From contig JAPWDM010000014.1 of the NCBI GenBank assembly GCA_035578155.1, positions 11,511,501 to 11,575,500 on the forward strand: a DNA stretch of 64,000 nucleotides. Reading direction: 5' to 3'. The translations under genes were made by a program, and so were the position numbers. Shown piece by piece: positions 34,404 through 46,484 of this stretch (positions are counted from its first letter, which is position 1; the number at the start of each line of letters is the position of its first letter). Under the pieces are notes generated by a model. That model saw only the letters and a program-made list of their open reading frames with translations. It made no database searches and was not told the DNA's origin. The stretch is from Brachynemurus nebulosus (lineage: Eukaryota; Arthropoda; Insecta; Neuroptera; Myrmeleontidae).

Positions 34404-35758
34404 TTCAAATTATAGATTTTAATTCAAATTATTAAAAATACAATTATTTTATAAAATTATTGCACGTGCTTTTGACAGTCATTTGTCATAAATTTTCAAT
34501 GCTGAATTATGCGCAGCAGTATTGCGCAACTCATGCGTCTTGTCTACCTATTTAAAAGTATTGATTTCTGAAAAAATACATAAAAAGATTTTAGGATATA
34601 AAAGGGTTTTTAAAAAAGCAACAAAATTTGTGAATATTTTCATACAGCCTTTATTTAATTGTTTTTACGTGATTTGTTTTTATTCAATAAATGAACAAAA
34701 AATTTATACTAATACATTGTTCTGGGACGAGGTGAAATTGTAAATTGCGCATAATATAAATTCGTGCGCATAAACATTTTTTAAATAATTTTATATACCT
34801 AAATATACATTTTTTTAAAATTATTTACATAGCATTTTTAATAATAACTTTCTTTTTAAAAATGTCTGTTTGAAATTATCAAATTGAAGAATTTTTTTAT
34901 TACAATTTTTTATTTTATGTTAGGAGACTACTTAGTAGTCGAAAGTTTTTTAATGTTATGATTAACAGATGTCACTACTGTCGGTGGAGGAAATTTTAAA
35001 ATAAATATTCTCCAATTTAATTGTTTCACTACATAAATTATTAGTCTATTTAATTTTTTTCTTTTATTATTTTTATTTTTAAATTTAATAATAAATAAAA
35101 TATATATATTTTTATATCTTTGATTATATAACAAATATTTTATGTTTAGAAGTAAGAAACGTTAATATTTTACAAAAATGTTCTTACAAATATTTCTTTA
35201 TAAGTAATATTTCTTAAAATTTTTGATATAAAAACTGTTTTATATTTAAACTATTCTAGTTAATAATTTTTTTTTTACATATTTCAAATATAATGATGTG
35301 ATTGATGCTCCATGTAAAGTGTGATATCCTTTATACAATTTAAGAATGTTTTTAGTTGTACTTTAGAGTCCTTATTACACTTTATTTTATCGGTCAAAAT
35401 TTATTTTATTTAGATGTAAAAATAAATTTTTATTTTCACTTGTAATTAAAAAAAATATAAATCTTCTGTAATATCTTATTTTATTTCACTTGTTCGGTTG
35501 GTGCGCTAGGCCATCGATTATTATTTAGTCGTATTTATTTTTTTTCTAGATAATTTCTTTTTTGTCTCCTCAATGTCCAATTCAAATAAATGAAATGACC
35601 TTGATTCACTTCTTCTCAATTTCGTTGTAATACCCTGCTTGACATTAAAGAAATTGTTTGTAATCTTTGAGCAACAATCTTTTCGATAAATTATCTAGAA
35701 ATTTTAAACTAACAATACTTAATTATAATAATTTATATTCTAGAGTCATTGTTTGGTA
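34404..35758. other. Intergenic DNA between CTU2 and the alkaline phosphatase exon
   Basis: Contains the CTU2 5' region (34404-34520) and the alkaline phosphatase 3' flank. Very AT-rich; ORFs at 34522-34743 and 34928-35134 look random. Nothing else recognised. Confidence 0.55.
35533..35538 (-). terminator. Candidate polyadenylation signal of the alkaline phosphatase exon
   Basis: AATAAA on the minus strand, about 220 nt past the alkaline phosphatase stop codon. Chosen only as the nearest canonical hexamer in an AT-rich stretch where such hexamers occur by chance. Confidence 0.3.
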
Positions 35759-36339
35759 TCACGTAGTCGAAAATTGTGTTGATACGAAATGTAAATTTAC
35801 TAATTCACTGAAACTGACAATGAGAATGCATGATAATAGTGTTATGATCATAGAAATTGATATTGAATATCCTCGTGGGCAATGATTTCGTATGACATCA
35901 TCTGTCATTACGCTGCTCGCTTTGACAACTGGTGCTCCCGGAGCAACCTCTTGGGCTGTACTGCTGCTGACGCAAACTTGGTTATTATTTCCATCAACGC
36001 TATTATTGTTAGTAAAAGTGTTTAGGTCACCTTGGGTGCAACGTTGTGCATATTCACCAAGGCAAGCACTGTAAGCAATTGCGTGCGGTATATAACTTTG
36101 ATCGAATGTGCCGGTGAATAAAACGGTTGCTAGTGGTCCTAATGCGTATACGGGAACATCTTCACCGCCGTGTGTGGCCCATTGTCTTGGTACGGCTGAT
36201 CCGTGTACGGAATTACGTTGCTCTTCGCTTGAGCTACTATTCGTGGGGATTGTTCGTGGTACACTGTATCCGGGACCGTTACCATACAGTAGCAAGGAAT
36301 AGAGTTGACCGTCGACGTCGGATATTTTACTGTCAGGAC
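35759..36339 (-). CDS. Membrane alkaline phosphatase, last exon only
   Basis: Acceptor TTTCCCAG/GTCCTGAC at 36339 (phase 1), open to TAA at 35759. About 193 residues of the C-terminal part of an insect alkaline phosphatase, a zinc/magnesium enzyme that hydrolyses phosphate monoesters at the cell surface. Diagnostic pieces: DVDGQLYSLLLYGNGPGY, then WATHGGEDVPVYALGP, whose His is a zinc ligand, and QSYIPHAIAYSACLGEY. The C-terminus has a hydrophobic stretch (ISMIITLLSCILIVSF) of the kind removed on GPI anchoring, though followed by about 16 polar residues. No upstream ALP exon could be recognised at higher coordinates. Either the preceding intron exceeds 27 kb, the other exons are short and diverged, or this is a gene fragment. 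Confidence 0.82.
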
Positions 36340-36785
36340 CTGGGAAATTAAAAATAAACATCAGTGTGTATATAGATACCTTTTAATTTTGCAAAATGAT
36401 GACAGAAAAATTAATATACAGAAATATATTTTTAATTTCCCTCTAGTAAATTAACTCCCAAAGGATTTTCTTTTATCTTTGTTCTTTTTTTTCAATTTAG
36501 AAAAAATGAACATTCCCTCTTTTTTATTTTTACCTTTTCCAGGAAATTTAGGACATTAAAGAGAAAAAAATATACATAATTAGAAATTAATGAAATTAAT
36601 AAAAAATGAGAGCGCGTATACGGTGAAACAAAATATTAAAATTGTTTCCACTGGGGTAACAAGAAAGAAATATAATTACTAAAATATAAATATACTTTTT
36701 TTGTATAATTTTGTAATTTGATTAGAAACTTTAGTTAATGATCAGTTTTGTTAATTTCATTTGGATATAAAAGCAAATAGAGTAA

Positions 36786-37458
36786 CGCTCCTTTCACATT
36801 GTACGGTTTTCGCCGTACGGTAAAAAACCGTACGGCTTTTTGCCGTGATATTGTTACTGTCACATTGCACGGTTTTTTGCCGTTGTAAACTGAATATCTT
36901 TATTCGACTTGCAACATTATACAAGTAATAAGTGTCATTAATGTTAATTTTATAAATCAGAGGAAATAGAAAGTAGGATTATTTATTATCACACTCTTTG
37001 AAGACCTGAAAAATTACGAAAATAAGTTTTTCAACTATTTTCGGATGTTTACAGACTCATTTGATTAATTTCTTAACGAACTTAACATCAAAACACACAA
37101 TTTCGAAATTACATACAATCTATTAAAATATTGGTTATCACATTCAACATTAGTTTGATCCATTTCACAAATAAAATTAATAATTAACATGAAATTCAAC
37201 AAAATATTGTTAATGCCGTACGTTAAAAAGCCGTCTAATGTGAAAGCATCCATTTAATTACATACACTACTGAGCTAAAAACGCCGTACGGCAACCGTCA
37301 AGTCCAGTGGCAAGAGACGGCTGCTACACGGCACGGCAACGGCATTTTGCCGTGACCGTGTAATGTGAAAGGTCCAATGCTCTTCTTCACTACACTAAAA
37401 AAATGCGACCGTACGGTTTTTTGCCGTACGGCAAAAACCGTATAATGTGAAAGGAGCG
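36786..37458. mobile_element. 673-bp PIF/Harbinger-like MITE with GTACGGC motifs
   Basis: Ends CGCTCCTTTCACATTGTACGG and, reversed, CGCTCCTTTCACATTATACGG, flanked by TAA (36783-36785, 37459-37461). GCCGTACGG and TGCCGTG words are repeated beneath both ends. No transposase; the ORF at 37065-37253 is not coding. Confidence 0.8.
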
Positions 37459-37461
37459 TAA

Positions 37462-38039
37462 CTTTTATTATCCAAACAAAATATTTATTATAAAATATTC
37501 TAACACTAGATAGAGTTTTTAAGGTATTTCATGTTCCCTTTATGTTAGTCTAGTTAACTCAAAATGTAAGATAAAACGTTTTAAAGAGCTGTGTTTTGAA
37601 TTGGACCATACAATGGACCATAGCGGGGCCGACAAAATGGACCGACCAAAAGCGGGGCCCGGTGCAAAGTTGACTTGCGGGAACTTGAAACAAATTTCGT
37701 GCAAGAAAATAACAATTTATTGCATTTTGCTACCGGAAAGAAGTTGGTGTCAGAAGTTGAAAAATCTTGTTGTTTTTTTTATATTGCTCCCAATTTATGC
37801 TAAATTGCTCCCAAATTGCTTCTTTGAGGTCAGTAATTGCTCCATCTGAAACCCTACATTCAGTAAACATCTCTGTTTCTTTCTGGTAAGTATGAATAGG
37901 CCAAGATAAAGATGCAACCGTTTTAAAATCGAGAATTAGGTATAGCTTCTTTCATGAATGTAATTTATTCATCAATGTTTTGTCTACCCTCATATGCTAT
38001 TGCATCAAATCCATAATAGCGTACAATAATAGTACGTAC
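37462..38039. other. Intergenic DNA, no gene seen
   Basis: AT-rich with a more GC-rich patch at 37600-37680 (GGACCATA repeated, GCGGGGCC twice), probably a worn repeat. The ORF at 37601-37849 has no recognisable domain. Confidence 0.45.
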
Positions 38040-38764
38040 TAGAGATGTCGATTCTCCAAAAAGAAGATCGATTTTTGGATCGATTTAAATCGAAAACAAA
38101 AAAATCAATTAAAAAAAAATCGGCTAAAAAAAATCGATTCTGTGAGATCGATCTAAAAATCGAAATTTTGAAAAGTTTAATAAAATTAGCTGATAATTTT
38201 TGTTTAAGGGACTTACTTGATAGTACATAGGTAATATCGTGTAAAAACGCCTTGTAAGGTATTATATTTGTAAAGACGATGAGTGAGTTAATTTTTCAAT
38301 TATAATTATAAAAAATAAGGCAATTGAATATGTAGGACGAATATCACGAATTGAACCAAGTTTATTCAAAAATTTCAAATTGACAAAAAAATGTTTTTTA
38401 AATAAGTCGCTTTTGTGGGAAAGGGATTGTCGTTTGCACAGATAGGTGGTCACTTTCTTCCTTTTGTAGTAATAGTCTGACTTATATAGACCCATAGGAG
38501 GGGTTCGTTGATATAACGAGTAAACAGTGACAATTAACAATAGAGTTTTTGGTGTTTCATTTTAACACATGTTTCTTTGTAGAATTACTATTAAAATGAA
38601 GTTATTTTTGGAAAAAATCGGTTATCGATCTCTTACTTTTAATAATCGATTCATGAATCGATTCAAATGAGAAAAATCGAAAAAAGAATCGATTTTTTAA
38701 GCTTTGATTAATCGATTTTCGATTAATCGATTTTCGATTAATCGATTTAAAGTCGACATCTCTA
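38040..38764. mobile_element. 725-bp hAT-like MITE
   Basis: Ends TAGAGATGTCGATTCTCC and reversed TAGAGATGTCGACTTTAAATCG, flanked by 8-bp near-duplicates GTACGTAC (38032-38039) and GTACGTAT (38765-38772). The right part repeats GATTAATCGATTTTC three times. The 8-bp duplication supports hAT. Confidence 0.8.
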
Positions 38765-39286
38765 GTACGTATAAGGTACAACTTACATCTGACGACTTGT
38801 TTCTTCTTTGCATATGCCAGGCGTGGGCAAGCTTAATACTCTTATGATCGACATTAATTTTTCTTATTTATGCGCGACCGACTCCAAAAAATGGGTTAAA
38901 TTAAAAACAAATAAAGTATCTTTTAAGTCAAATGCCCACTAGAGAAATTTAATCCTTGCCATAATTCCAAATTTTCATTGAAATAATAATTTAATACGGG
39001 ATGTAATGTGCAATGATTAATAAATTTCTGGGATAAAATTTTTATTTTATTTTATTTTTATTTTATTTTATTTTATTTATTTTATTTTTTTTTTGCTAGT
39101 AGTACTTTTTAATTAGTCATGTCAAGTGTAGAATAGATACATGTTTAATTTTAAATTCATGTGTAATTATAATTATTCCAACTGTAGGTGGGGAAAAATC
39201 AAAATCTTTAAATGAGGAAACTACAACCTGCAAAATTGTGGGTAAGGCAGTAGCCGTAGTAGCGGTAGTAGCTTAAAAGTAGCGGA

Positions 39287-39770
39287 TAGTGATGTCTGAT
39301 GATTAATCGATAAGTCGGTTTAGTCGACTAATTTTGTTTACATTTAGTCATATTTTAGTCTACTTTTTTTACCTTCGATTAAACAATTAAAATGATTATT
39401 TTTTTTTTTAAATGACTAAAAACGACTAATTTAACAAGTTTTCTGTATTATTTACTGGATTTCAAAAAATGGAAACTAAAAAATTATCTATTTGTATGAT
39501 TTTTCACTTTTATGTGATCAATATATTGTGATATTTCATATCTTTCTTTTTCTTAAAAGAAAAATATTAAAAAACCATAATTAAATTCAAAAGGAAACTT
39601 CGTTTTTGAAAGAATTACATAGGTTACCTTATTCATGAATTCGACTAAAAATTTAGTCGACTAGTCGACTACTCTGTGCTCGATATTTTCGATTAATGAG
39701 TAATTTTATCTGAAAAAACAATTTTGGTCGATTAATCAACTAACTACTTCCCGGCCCGACATCACTACTC
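39287..39770. mobile_element. MITE with TAGTGATGTC ends, inside the hAT-like element
   Basis: Starts AGTGATGTCTGATGATTAATCG and ends with ACTACTTCCCGGCCCGACATCACT. Contains TTTAGTCGACTAA-type palindromes. It interrupts the left arm of the surrounding hAT-like element; the right arm (42640-42665) keeps the unbroken sequence. Confidence 0.65.
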
Positions 39771-40376
39771 CACATTTCGATTTTTTAAATAATCATTTTC
39801 AAGGGCGAAAAATACAAGCAAAAAATCAAAATGGACAAAAACTAAATATAAGGGCCTATTCGTACCGCACCAAGTCAAAGTGTCTTGCTCTTACTTTTAA
39901 GAACATTATACTTGTTTTGAAGAACTTTTGTCTTACTTTGGAGATATTTGTATGTTCCTGTCTCACTTTCCGTGTTCTTGAGAGAAGGGTGAAGGATATG
40001 TACGATGTATATCGAACGCTATTACTGACTATAAACTATGTATGCTACAATCATCGTATCATAGAGATGTATACGATATGATTTTACTCACAGAGTACTA
40101 ATTTAAATACAAGAGTAATATTGTACTAGATTTTAGATAAAATTTCTTGTTAATACAATAATACGTGAAAGTTTTTAAAAAATGTGTTGTTAATTATTTA
40201 GAATTTAGCTAATTCACTTGAATGAATTTTTTTAATGAAAATAAGTTGCGTTTTTAATGACAATAGGAATATTCTTATTGGAACGAGAAAAAATTAAAAA
40301 ATAAAATAACAGAAAATTCTCATATAATTTTTATTTGTATAAATTGAATTATATAATTCATTTTATTTATTTATAC

Positions 40377-40419
<43 letters not shown>

Positions 40420-40656
40420 GTTATTATTATTAATTTTTTTTATTATAATAAGAATTGTACAGAATTTTGATAAGAATTGAATGTAAAATGTTGAACTGGC
40501 AAAAATTTTAATAGGTATAAAGAAATTAGCATTATGAATAATACAATTTTGTTCGTCATTGGCCTGGCCTTTATATAAGGTTAAAACTATTCATTAAGAA
40601 TTTTTTAGTACATCAAACATGTATACGAAGTATCCCATGATTTAAATACCTAATTA

Positions 40657-40886
40657 AAGCCGGTTACACACGGTCTGATCTCATCGGCCAATAAAATAGA
40701 CATTATTGACGACGTAAAGATTCTCTCTCGTGTCTCTGGTGGTAAAATTAGGACTAGTATCAAGTTAAAATATACGCATAAATGTTTAATTGGGGATATA
40801 AAATCTAGTAATCCGCCCATAATTTGTATAATAGGTATTCTAATGACAATTACACGTATACAAAAATTTTTACTTGATACAGATTC

Positions 40887-40934
<48 letters not shown>

Positions 40935-41577
40935 AAACAAACAAACAAACAAACCTGAGATGCTTGCGTAATCTTTACGTCGCCAAGAATCAGCTACCCA
41001 CGCGATGATAATATGATAATTTAGTATTTCAATAGTCATGGACGCTGTTCAGCGTTAACTTAAACCTAAGTAACTGTGACACAACCTTGTAACTCGTTAA
41101 CAATTCCACATAATTCCATATAACGTATACTAGTTGTCAAAATAGTGTACCAGCTGGTCGTTTCGTCATTATAGGTTATGATCATGATCGTGTTAATTTA
41201 AAATTGTACCAAAATAGTCGTTTATACAACCACCAATCTTAATTTTAAATTCTATTAAATAAAAACAAAAATTGGCGCTTGCTTTATGGTTAATCGTAAA
41301 CAATCTTTTTTTTTTGTTTTTGTTTTTTTTTTGTTTTTCTTTTTTTTACGTTTTTGTATTAATAAAATTAAAATGTCATATTTAACTTATCAGTTTTTAT
41401 ATTAAATTATAATATAGTTAGCTAAGAGTAAGTTATAATGACCTGATCGCAGATGACCTGATTTCGTTGAATGACTTCAATCACACAATGGTCTTAGATT
41501 GTAATTTTTATCAATAAATTCGTTCGCAACTTTAAGATTGATTAAGAATCTAGTCTTTTGGTTCGTGTGTAACGGGC
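40657..41577. mobile_element. Third-level insertion in the centre of the Harbinger-like element
   Basis: Left end AAGCCGGTTACACACGG and reversed right end AGCCCGTTACACACGAAC, with TTA next to each. It fills the centre between the two inverted arms. The small ORF at 40650-41039 spans its poly(A) tract and is not coding. Confidence 0.55.
40708..40984. mobile_element. Fourth-level MITE with poly(A) tract
   Basis: Ends GACGACGTAAAGATT and reversed GGCGACGTAAAGATTACGC, the same family as 32392-32541. Contains 41 consecutive A (40893-40933) followed by (CAAA)n. Confidence 0.65.
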
Positions 41578-41692
41578 TTTATGTATTATTCATAATGCTA
41601 ATTTCTTTATACCTATTAAAATTTTTGCCAGTTCAACATTTTACATTCAATTCTTATCAAAATTCTGTACAATTCTTATTATAATAAAAAAA

Positions 41693-41735
<43 letters not shown>

Positions 41736-42854
41736 GTATAAATAAATAAAATGAATTATATAATTCAATTTATACAAATAAAAATTATATGAGAATTTTC
41801 TGTTATTTTATTTTTTAATTTTTTCTCGTTCCAATAAGAATATTCCTATTGTCATTAAAAACGCAACTTATTTTCATTAAAAAAATTCATTCAAGTGAAT
41901 TAGCTAAATTCTAAATAATTAACAACACATTTTTTAAAAACTTTCACGTATTATTGTATTAACAAGAAATTTTATCTAAAATCTAGTACAATATTACTCT
42001 TGTATTTAAATTAGTACTCTGTGAGTAAAATCATATCGTATACATCTCTATGATACGATGATTGTAGCATACATAGTTTATAGTCAGTAATAGCGTTCGG
42101 TATACATCGTACATATCCTTCACCCTTCTCTCAAGAACACGGAAAGTGAGACAGGAACATACAAATATCTCCAAAGTAAGACAAAAGTTCTTCAAAACAA
42201 GTATAATATTCTTAAAAGTAAGAGCAAGACACTTTGACTTGGTGCGGTACGAATAGGCCCTAAGTGTCGACGACACTATAACATGGCCTAAAAAATGAAT
42301 AAAAATCAGTAAAAAAGTGAAATAAACAAAAGAAAGAAGAAGAACCAGTTTAAAAGTTTGGAAACTTCTGTTTTTCTATTCCTTCTAGTTTCCATCTTTT
42401 TAGTTCCTTTTTTCCGCAATCGAGTTTTCCATTTTTTTTTTTAATTTACTTTTTTATTTTCGTCTTTTCGAAAGTTTGGAAAACGGGAACAGTCGAAAAA
42501 TAAAAATTTTTATTCATTTTGTGGGCCATGTTATGGTGTCATCAAAACTTATATTTAGTTTTTGTCCATTTTGATTTTTTGCTTGTCTTTTTCGCTCTTG
42601 AAAATGATTACCTATTTAAATAATCGAAACATGTAGAGCCGCTACTTCTAAATTCGATTTTGATCTTAGCCACAGTTTTGCAAGTCGTACCCTCGTTTAA
42701 GATTTTGATTTAAATTCATGTTTCATCGTCTGTTAAATTTTAAGTATACGTTTTAAATTAAAAGATTTTAAATTAATCTAGTAAATTAAGTAAAATGTCT
42801 GCGATCGACCGTTTGCCCACCCCTGGTATATGCGTTAGGTAAGGTATGTTTTTG

Positions 42855-43213
42855 TTTTAGCGAATTTCCAGACTGGAAATTCAGTTATTACACCCACTGT
42901 CATTACACGACTTGAGCCCGGGACTATGACAGAATTGGTGATAACATTGAAAGTCCAAAAATCGTGGATGAGTTCTTCAGGCAGACACGTCTGATGCCAG
43001 GAAAATGGTTTTTAGTTCATGAAAAAAATTAGTTTTTTGCCAAAATTTCCCCAAATTCAAAAGTTTTTGCGACATTTTTTTACACCATTAAAAAGAGGAG
43101 AAAAATCATATAAAAAAGGTTTTTAAACCATTTTTCTATGTAAACTGGTTTCCGAGAAAAACTAATTTCTATAAATGGAAATTCGTTATGTTAAATAGGA
43201 CGCTGCGGCAGGG
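42855..43213 (-). repeat. Dispersed repeat family R1, copy
   Basis: Begins TTTTAGCGAATTTCCAGACTGG and ends CGCTGCGGCAGGGATA; contains GACACGTCTGATGCCAGGAA and TGGTTTCCGAGAAAAAC as in the other copies. Reverse orientation relative to 24227 and 59240. Confidence 0.75.
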
Positions 43214-44180
43214 ATATTTTGCATTCGTACGAATCTGTACGAGCCATTTATTTACATTTTTTTAATTGCGTAAATATACGCCGTAATTATTATTCTTTTT
43301 TTAGTTTTATTTTTTGTTTATAATTCCATTTTTATTATAAATTATAACAACTTTTAAAATTTAAATAATTACTTATGATTATTTAACAAAAGAATACATC
43401 CAACATATAGGTATATGCACAATAAACAAAAATAAATGTACATTTTACATTATTTTGTTGGAAATATATTCCTTTTGAAAATGGAAAAAGATAGAGACTA
43501 CATAATTTGCATACTTTTTATTTAAATTAAATATAAAATAATAAATATGAAATGAATTATAAAAAGAAAGGAACAAATGAAATTTAAAAACAGTATACAA
43601 TTAAATTATATATGTTAATTTTGTTGTAATTTAAAATAATGGATGCCATCACGTTCCCTTTGTGTTTGTTTTAAATGGAATTATTTTTTAGCAATTTTAT
43701 ATTTTCTCAATGTCAAGTGTGTTTCTATAATTTATAATAAAATATGAAATGTAGTTAATTCACCTAATATAACACGGTTACATAAATGTATTGCAATATG
43801 TTACAAGAATTTCCACTCCAAAAATGCATTTAAAACACTATAATTTTATCAAAAGTAATTAACGATTGAACGAATTCAGTAATAAAACAGTACTGGACAT
43901 GCTGGACATAATATAGGTATATACATTGGTACCTAGGTTAAATAAATGAAAATGTTTGTTGAATTATATTATGCTTCATCTACACGACAAGGATTATTTG
44001 AGCGTTCGATTTTTAAGTTTGTGTAATTAGGCGCACACAACAAAATGTAAAACAAAAAAATGTATTCAAATATAAGTAGCGTAATGTATATTTTATGATC
44101 GTCTTTAATAATAAAAGTGTAATAGTATTTTTATCATACACATTTCAAAACTCGCCAGCATATATTATTATTTTAGACAC
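43214..44180. other. Intergenic AT-rich DNA, nothing recognised
   Basis: Low-complexity AT-rich sequence without ORFs, inverted repeats or conserved words that I can support. Confidence 0.5.
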
Positions 44181-44182
44181 CA

Positions 44183-44463
44183 AGCGCCATCTATTGATAA
44201 TTTTTTCAAATTTGCTACAGAGTTCGCTAGTATCCAGACTAACAACGCTACCTAGTAGTGAAAAGTATAACTATCAAAGAATTTTCAGCACCATCTATTA
44301 ACAATTTTTCAAATTTACTACAAGGTTTTCTAGTGTTCAGCGTCATCTAGTAGTGAAAAGTATAATTATCAAAGGTTTTTGAGCCCCATGTATTGACAAT
44401 TTTTCAAATTTACAGGGTTCGCTAGTATTCAGCGCCATCTAGTAGTGAAAAGTATAATTCTTA
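44183..44463. repeat. Three-copy ~100-bp tandem repeat
   Basis: Units starting at 44183, 44287 and 44382 share AGCGCCATCTATTGA-type starts, TTTTTCAAATTTRCTAC, GTTCGCTAGTATTCAG and CTAGTAGTGAAAAGTATAA. Spacing is 104 and 95 bp; a fourth partial start is at 44431. The ORF at 44095-44301 is a by-product. Confidence 0.85.
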
Positions 44464-45597
44464 GGTTCGCTTAGGTTCCGCTAGGTTGGGAACGAGAACA
44501 CGCATAGGTTATCTACCACCACCTGAGCGGTGGGGTGGTGGTCCGCGAATGCCCATATTTCTGCTACTACCCGGAATGGAAAAATAATATTGACAAATAG
44601 TAAGGAATTCTGAAAAGCAATCTCAATTACCAAAAAAAATTAAAAAGGATTCATGAATCAAATCACGGGCGGAACAGGAACCAACACTTACAAATGTAAA
44701 AAAAAATGGTCAAATTTAAAAAATAAAAAGCCTAACAAAAGCCGGACAGGGCGGATACCGTCTAATTTGGCCGGACACGCAACCAAAAAGCCTGACTGTG
44801 TCCGGCCTTATCCGGACGCTTGGCAACCTTATTTGCACAAGTAAAAAGTCTTCAGCAATACAACTTGCATTTACGTAAGCCGCACCGATTGGTTTGTACA
44901 AGATACAGTTTTCCCAGCAATGCTTGAGCGTGTGGATGAACCTTTACCCACACGTTCAGAGGCATCTATCTTCAAAACTTGTACATATAATATGTGTGTA
45001 CATGAATTGTATGCAACTTTTATTTGTAAATAAGCTGTGAGCTTTTCATTTACTTTACTCGCGCATATGTACCTAAATTAAATTCCAACTTTTAATAAAG
45101 CTTCACACATCGAAATAACTTTTAGTACTTTGATACGAGTATTTTCAAAATATGTAATATACATATTATGTTTTATGGTCTATCCGTTAGAAAATATCTG
45201 TGTCGGACCCACAAATATGTTTTATTGTGTTTAATAAGTAGATGAATTATTAAGCGAGTTTGCCGGAATTAAACATACATAAATATTACGCCTATAATTT
45301 TGTGAAATTTATAAATAATAAACTACATATTATATTAAAATATTAGTCTACTACCTATATTGTATTAAATTATTTATAATTTATTTAATAAATAATTTTG
45401 AAAACCACTATACATTTCACTAGTGTCATCTACTGTTATAACTTACAGGTATATATTTTGTAAATTTAAAACAGATAACAATATTTAAATATCATTTAAT
45501 TGTTAAACAAATATTTTTCGGTTTTTGATTATAATCAGAGCCTTTGACGTCTGCGTGCGTTAAAGTTGCTGCCTATGAATTAAAATAAACCGAATTA
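44464..45597. other. Intergenic DNA with a GC-rich hairpin
   Basis: A 10-bp hairpin GGCCGGACAC/GTGTCCGGCC at 44769-44809 lies in a locally GC-rich stretch with several CCGGAC words. ORFs at 44653-44844 and 44716-44901 overlap on opposite strands there and lack coding character. The rest is AT-rich and unremarkable. Confidence 0.5.
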
Positions 45598-46482
45598 CAG
45601 CACGGAGCCTCTTTAGGGAAAGCCTAATATAAGGAAAGGTATTCAGACAGATTAATACATACGCAATTTTTTATTCTTTATGTAAACAAAACATAACAAA
45701 AATAAACATTTTTTAATCAGCATATTTAACATTTTTGTAATATAAAGGGTGTGACAGATTAAAGAAATTTAATAATATTTTAGTGTATTTATTTTAAATG
45801 AGAATTCTTTCTAAAAAATTTTAATATTCATGCGAAAAATCAATTAATTAATATGTATTTCATTTTAATTAGATATAATGTGTATTAGATAAAGTAATTT
45901 GATATATCTTTTGTCAGCTTTTGTGTAAATTTTAATCGCTTATATTTGCATATATACGTATGTATTACGTAGCTATTACGTGGCACGTTCGGCTTGGCTT
46001 GTACGGTCTTGTACACAGAACACTGTCTTGTCTCATGTATTCTTCATATGTAAACCATTTTCTCACACATCATAGATAGTAGGTACATACATACATAATA
46101 TGTATGCCTATATAGTCAATCTATCACAGGACAACATCAATCAATATATGTGCATTATAGGTATCTCTTGCGTATGCAACAACTGGCGGTAATAGTAAGA
46201 CAAAACACTTTTTTTTAATAGAAATAGGACATTTGGGTTACAAATACGTATTACAGATGTTTACTATATTTAATATTATTAAAGAAGTAATTTAATACTT
46301 TCAAATTAATTAGATTTTGTATTGTATTCATTACGCATTAAAAATATACTTTTTGTCAACTACAATCCTATTCAGAAAAATACACATAAAATTACAGTAA
46401 TTAATATTTTTACACACCCTGTATATAAGACATTATTTAAGGAAAGCTGTTGTTTACCTTTCCCTGTTTAGGCTCCGTGCTG
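45598..46482. mobile_element. 885-bp TIR element (TA duplication)
   Basis: Ends CAGCACGGAGCCTCTTTAGG and reversed CAGCACGGAGCCTAAACAGG, both continuing to GGAAAG, with TA outside each (45596-45597, 46483-46484). No transposase ORF. Inner phrases AAGGGTGTGACAG and ACACACCCTGTATA may be another inverted pair. Confidence 0.7.
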
Positions 46483-46484
46483 TA

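Larger units (their letters stand above)
39852..42260. mobile_element. 2.4-kb PIF/Harbinger-like foldback element inside the hAT-like element
   Basis: Ends GGGCCTATTCGTACCGCACC, exact inverted repeats, flanked by TAA at 39849-39851 and 42261-42263. Arms of ~700 bp (39852-40549 with 41582-42260) are nearly identical and include mirrored (ATT)n and (TAA)n microsatellites at 40371-40430 and 41695-41735. Confidence 0.85.
38818..42825. mobile_element. hAT-like foldback element containing several nested insertions
   Basis: Left end CAGGCGTGGGCAA and reversed right end CAGGGGTGGGCAAAC, the classic hAT terminal form, flanked by GCATATGC (38810-38817) and GTATATGC (42826-42833), 7 of 8 matching. Interior arms are inverted: 39795-39851 continuing at 42264-42320 pairs with 42510-42620. 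No transposase remains. Confidence 0.82.

Noticed and set aside
35667..36351. Plus-strand ORFs opposite the alkaline phosphatase exon
   Set aside because: Antisense shadows of the coding exon; the minus frame has clear family motifs.
38701..38760. CRISPR-like short direct repeats (GATTAATCGATTTTC)
   Set aside because: Contiguous copies without spacers, inside a hAT-like MITE in a eukaryotic genome.
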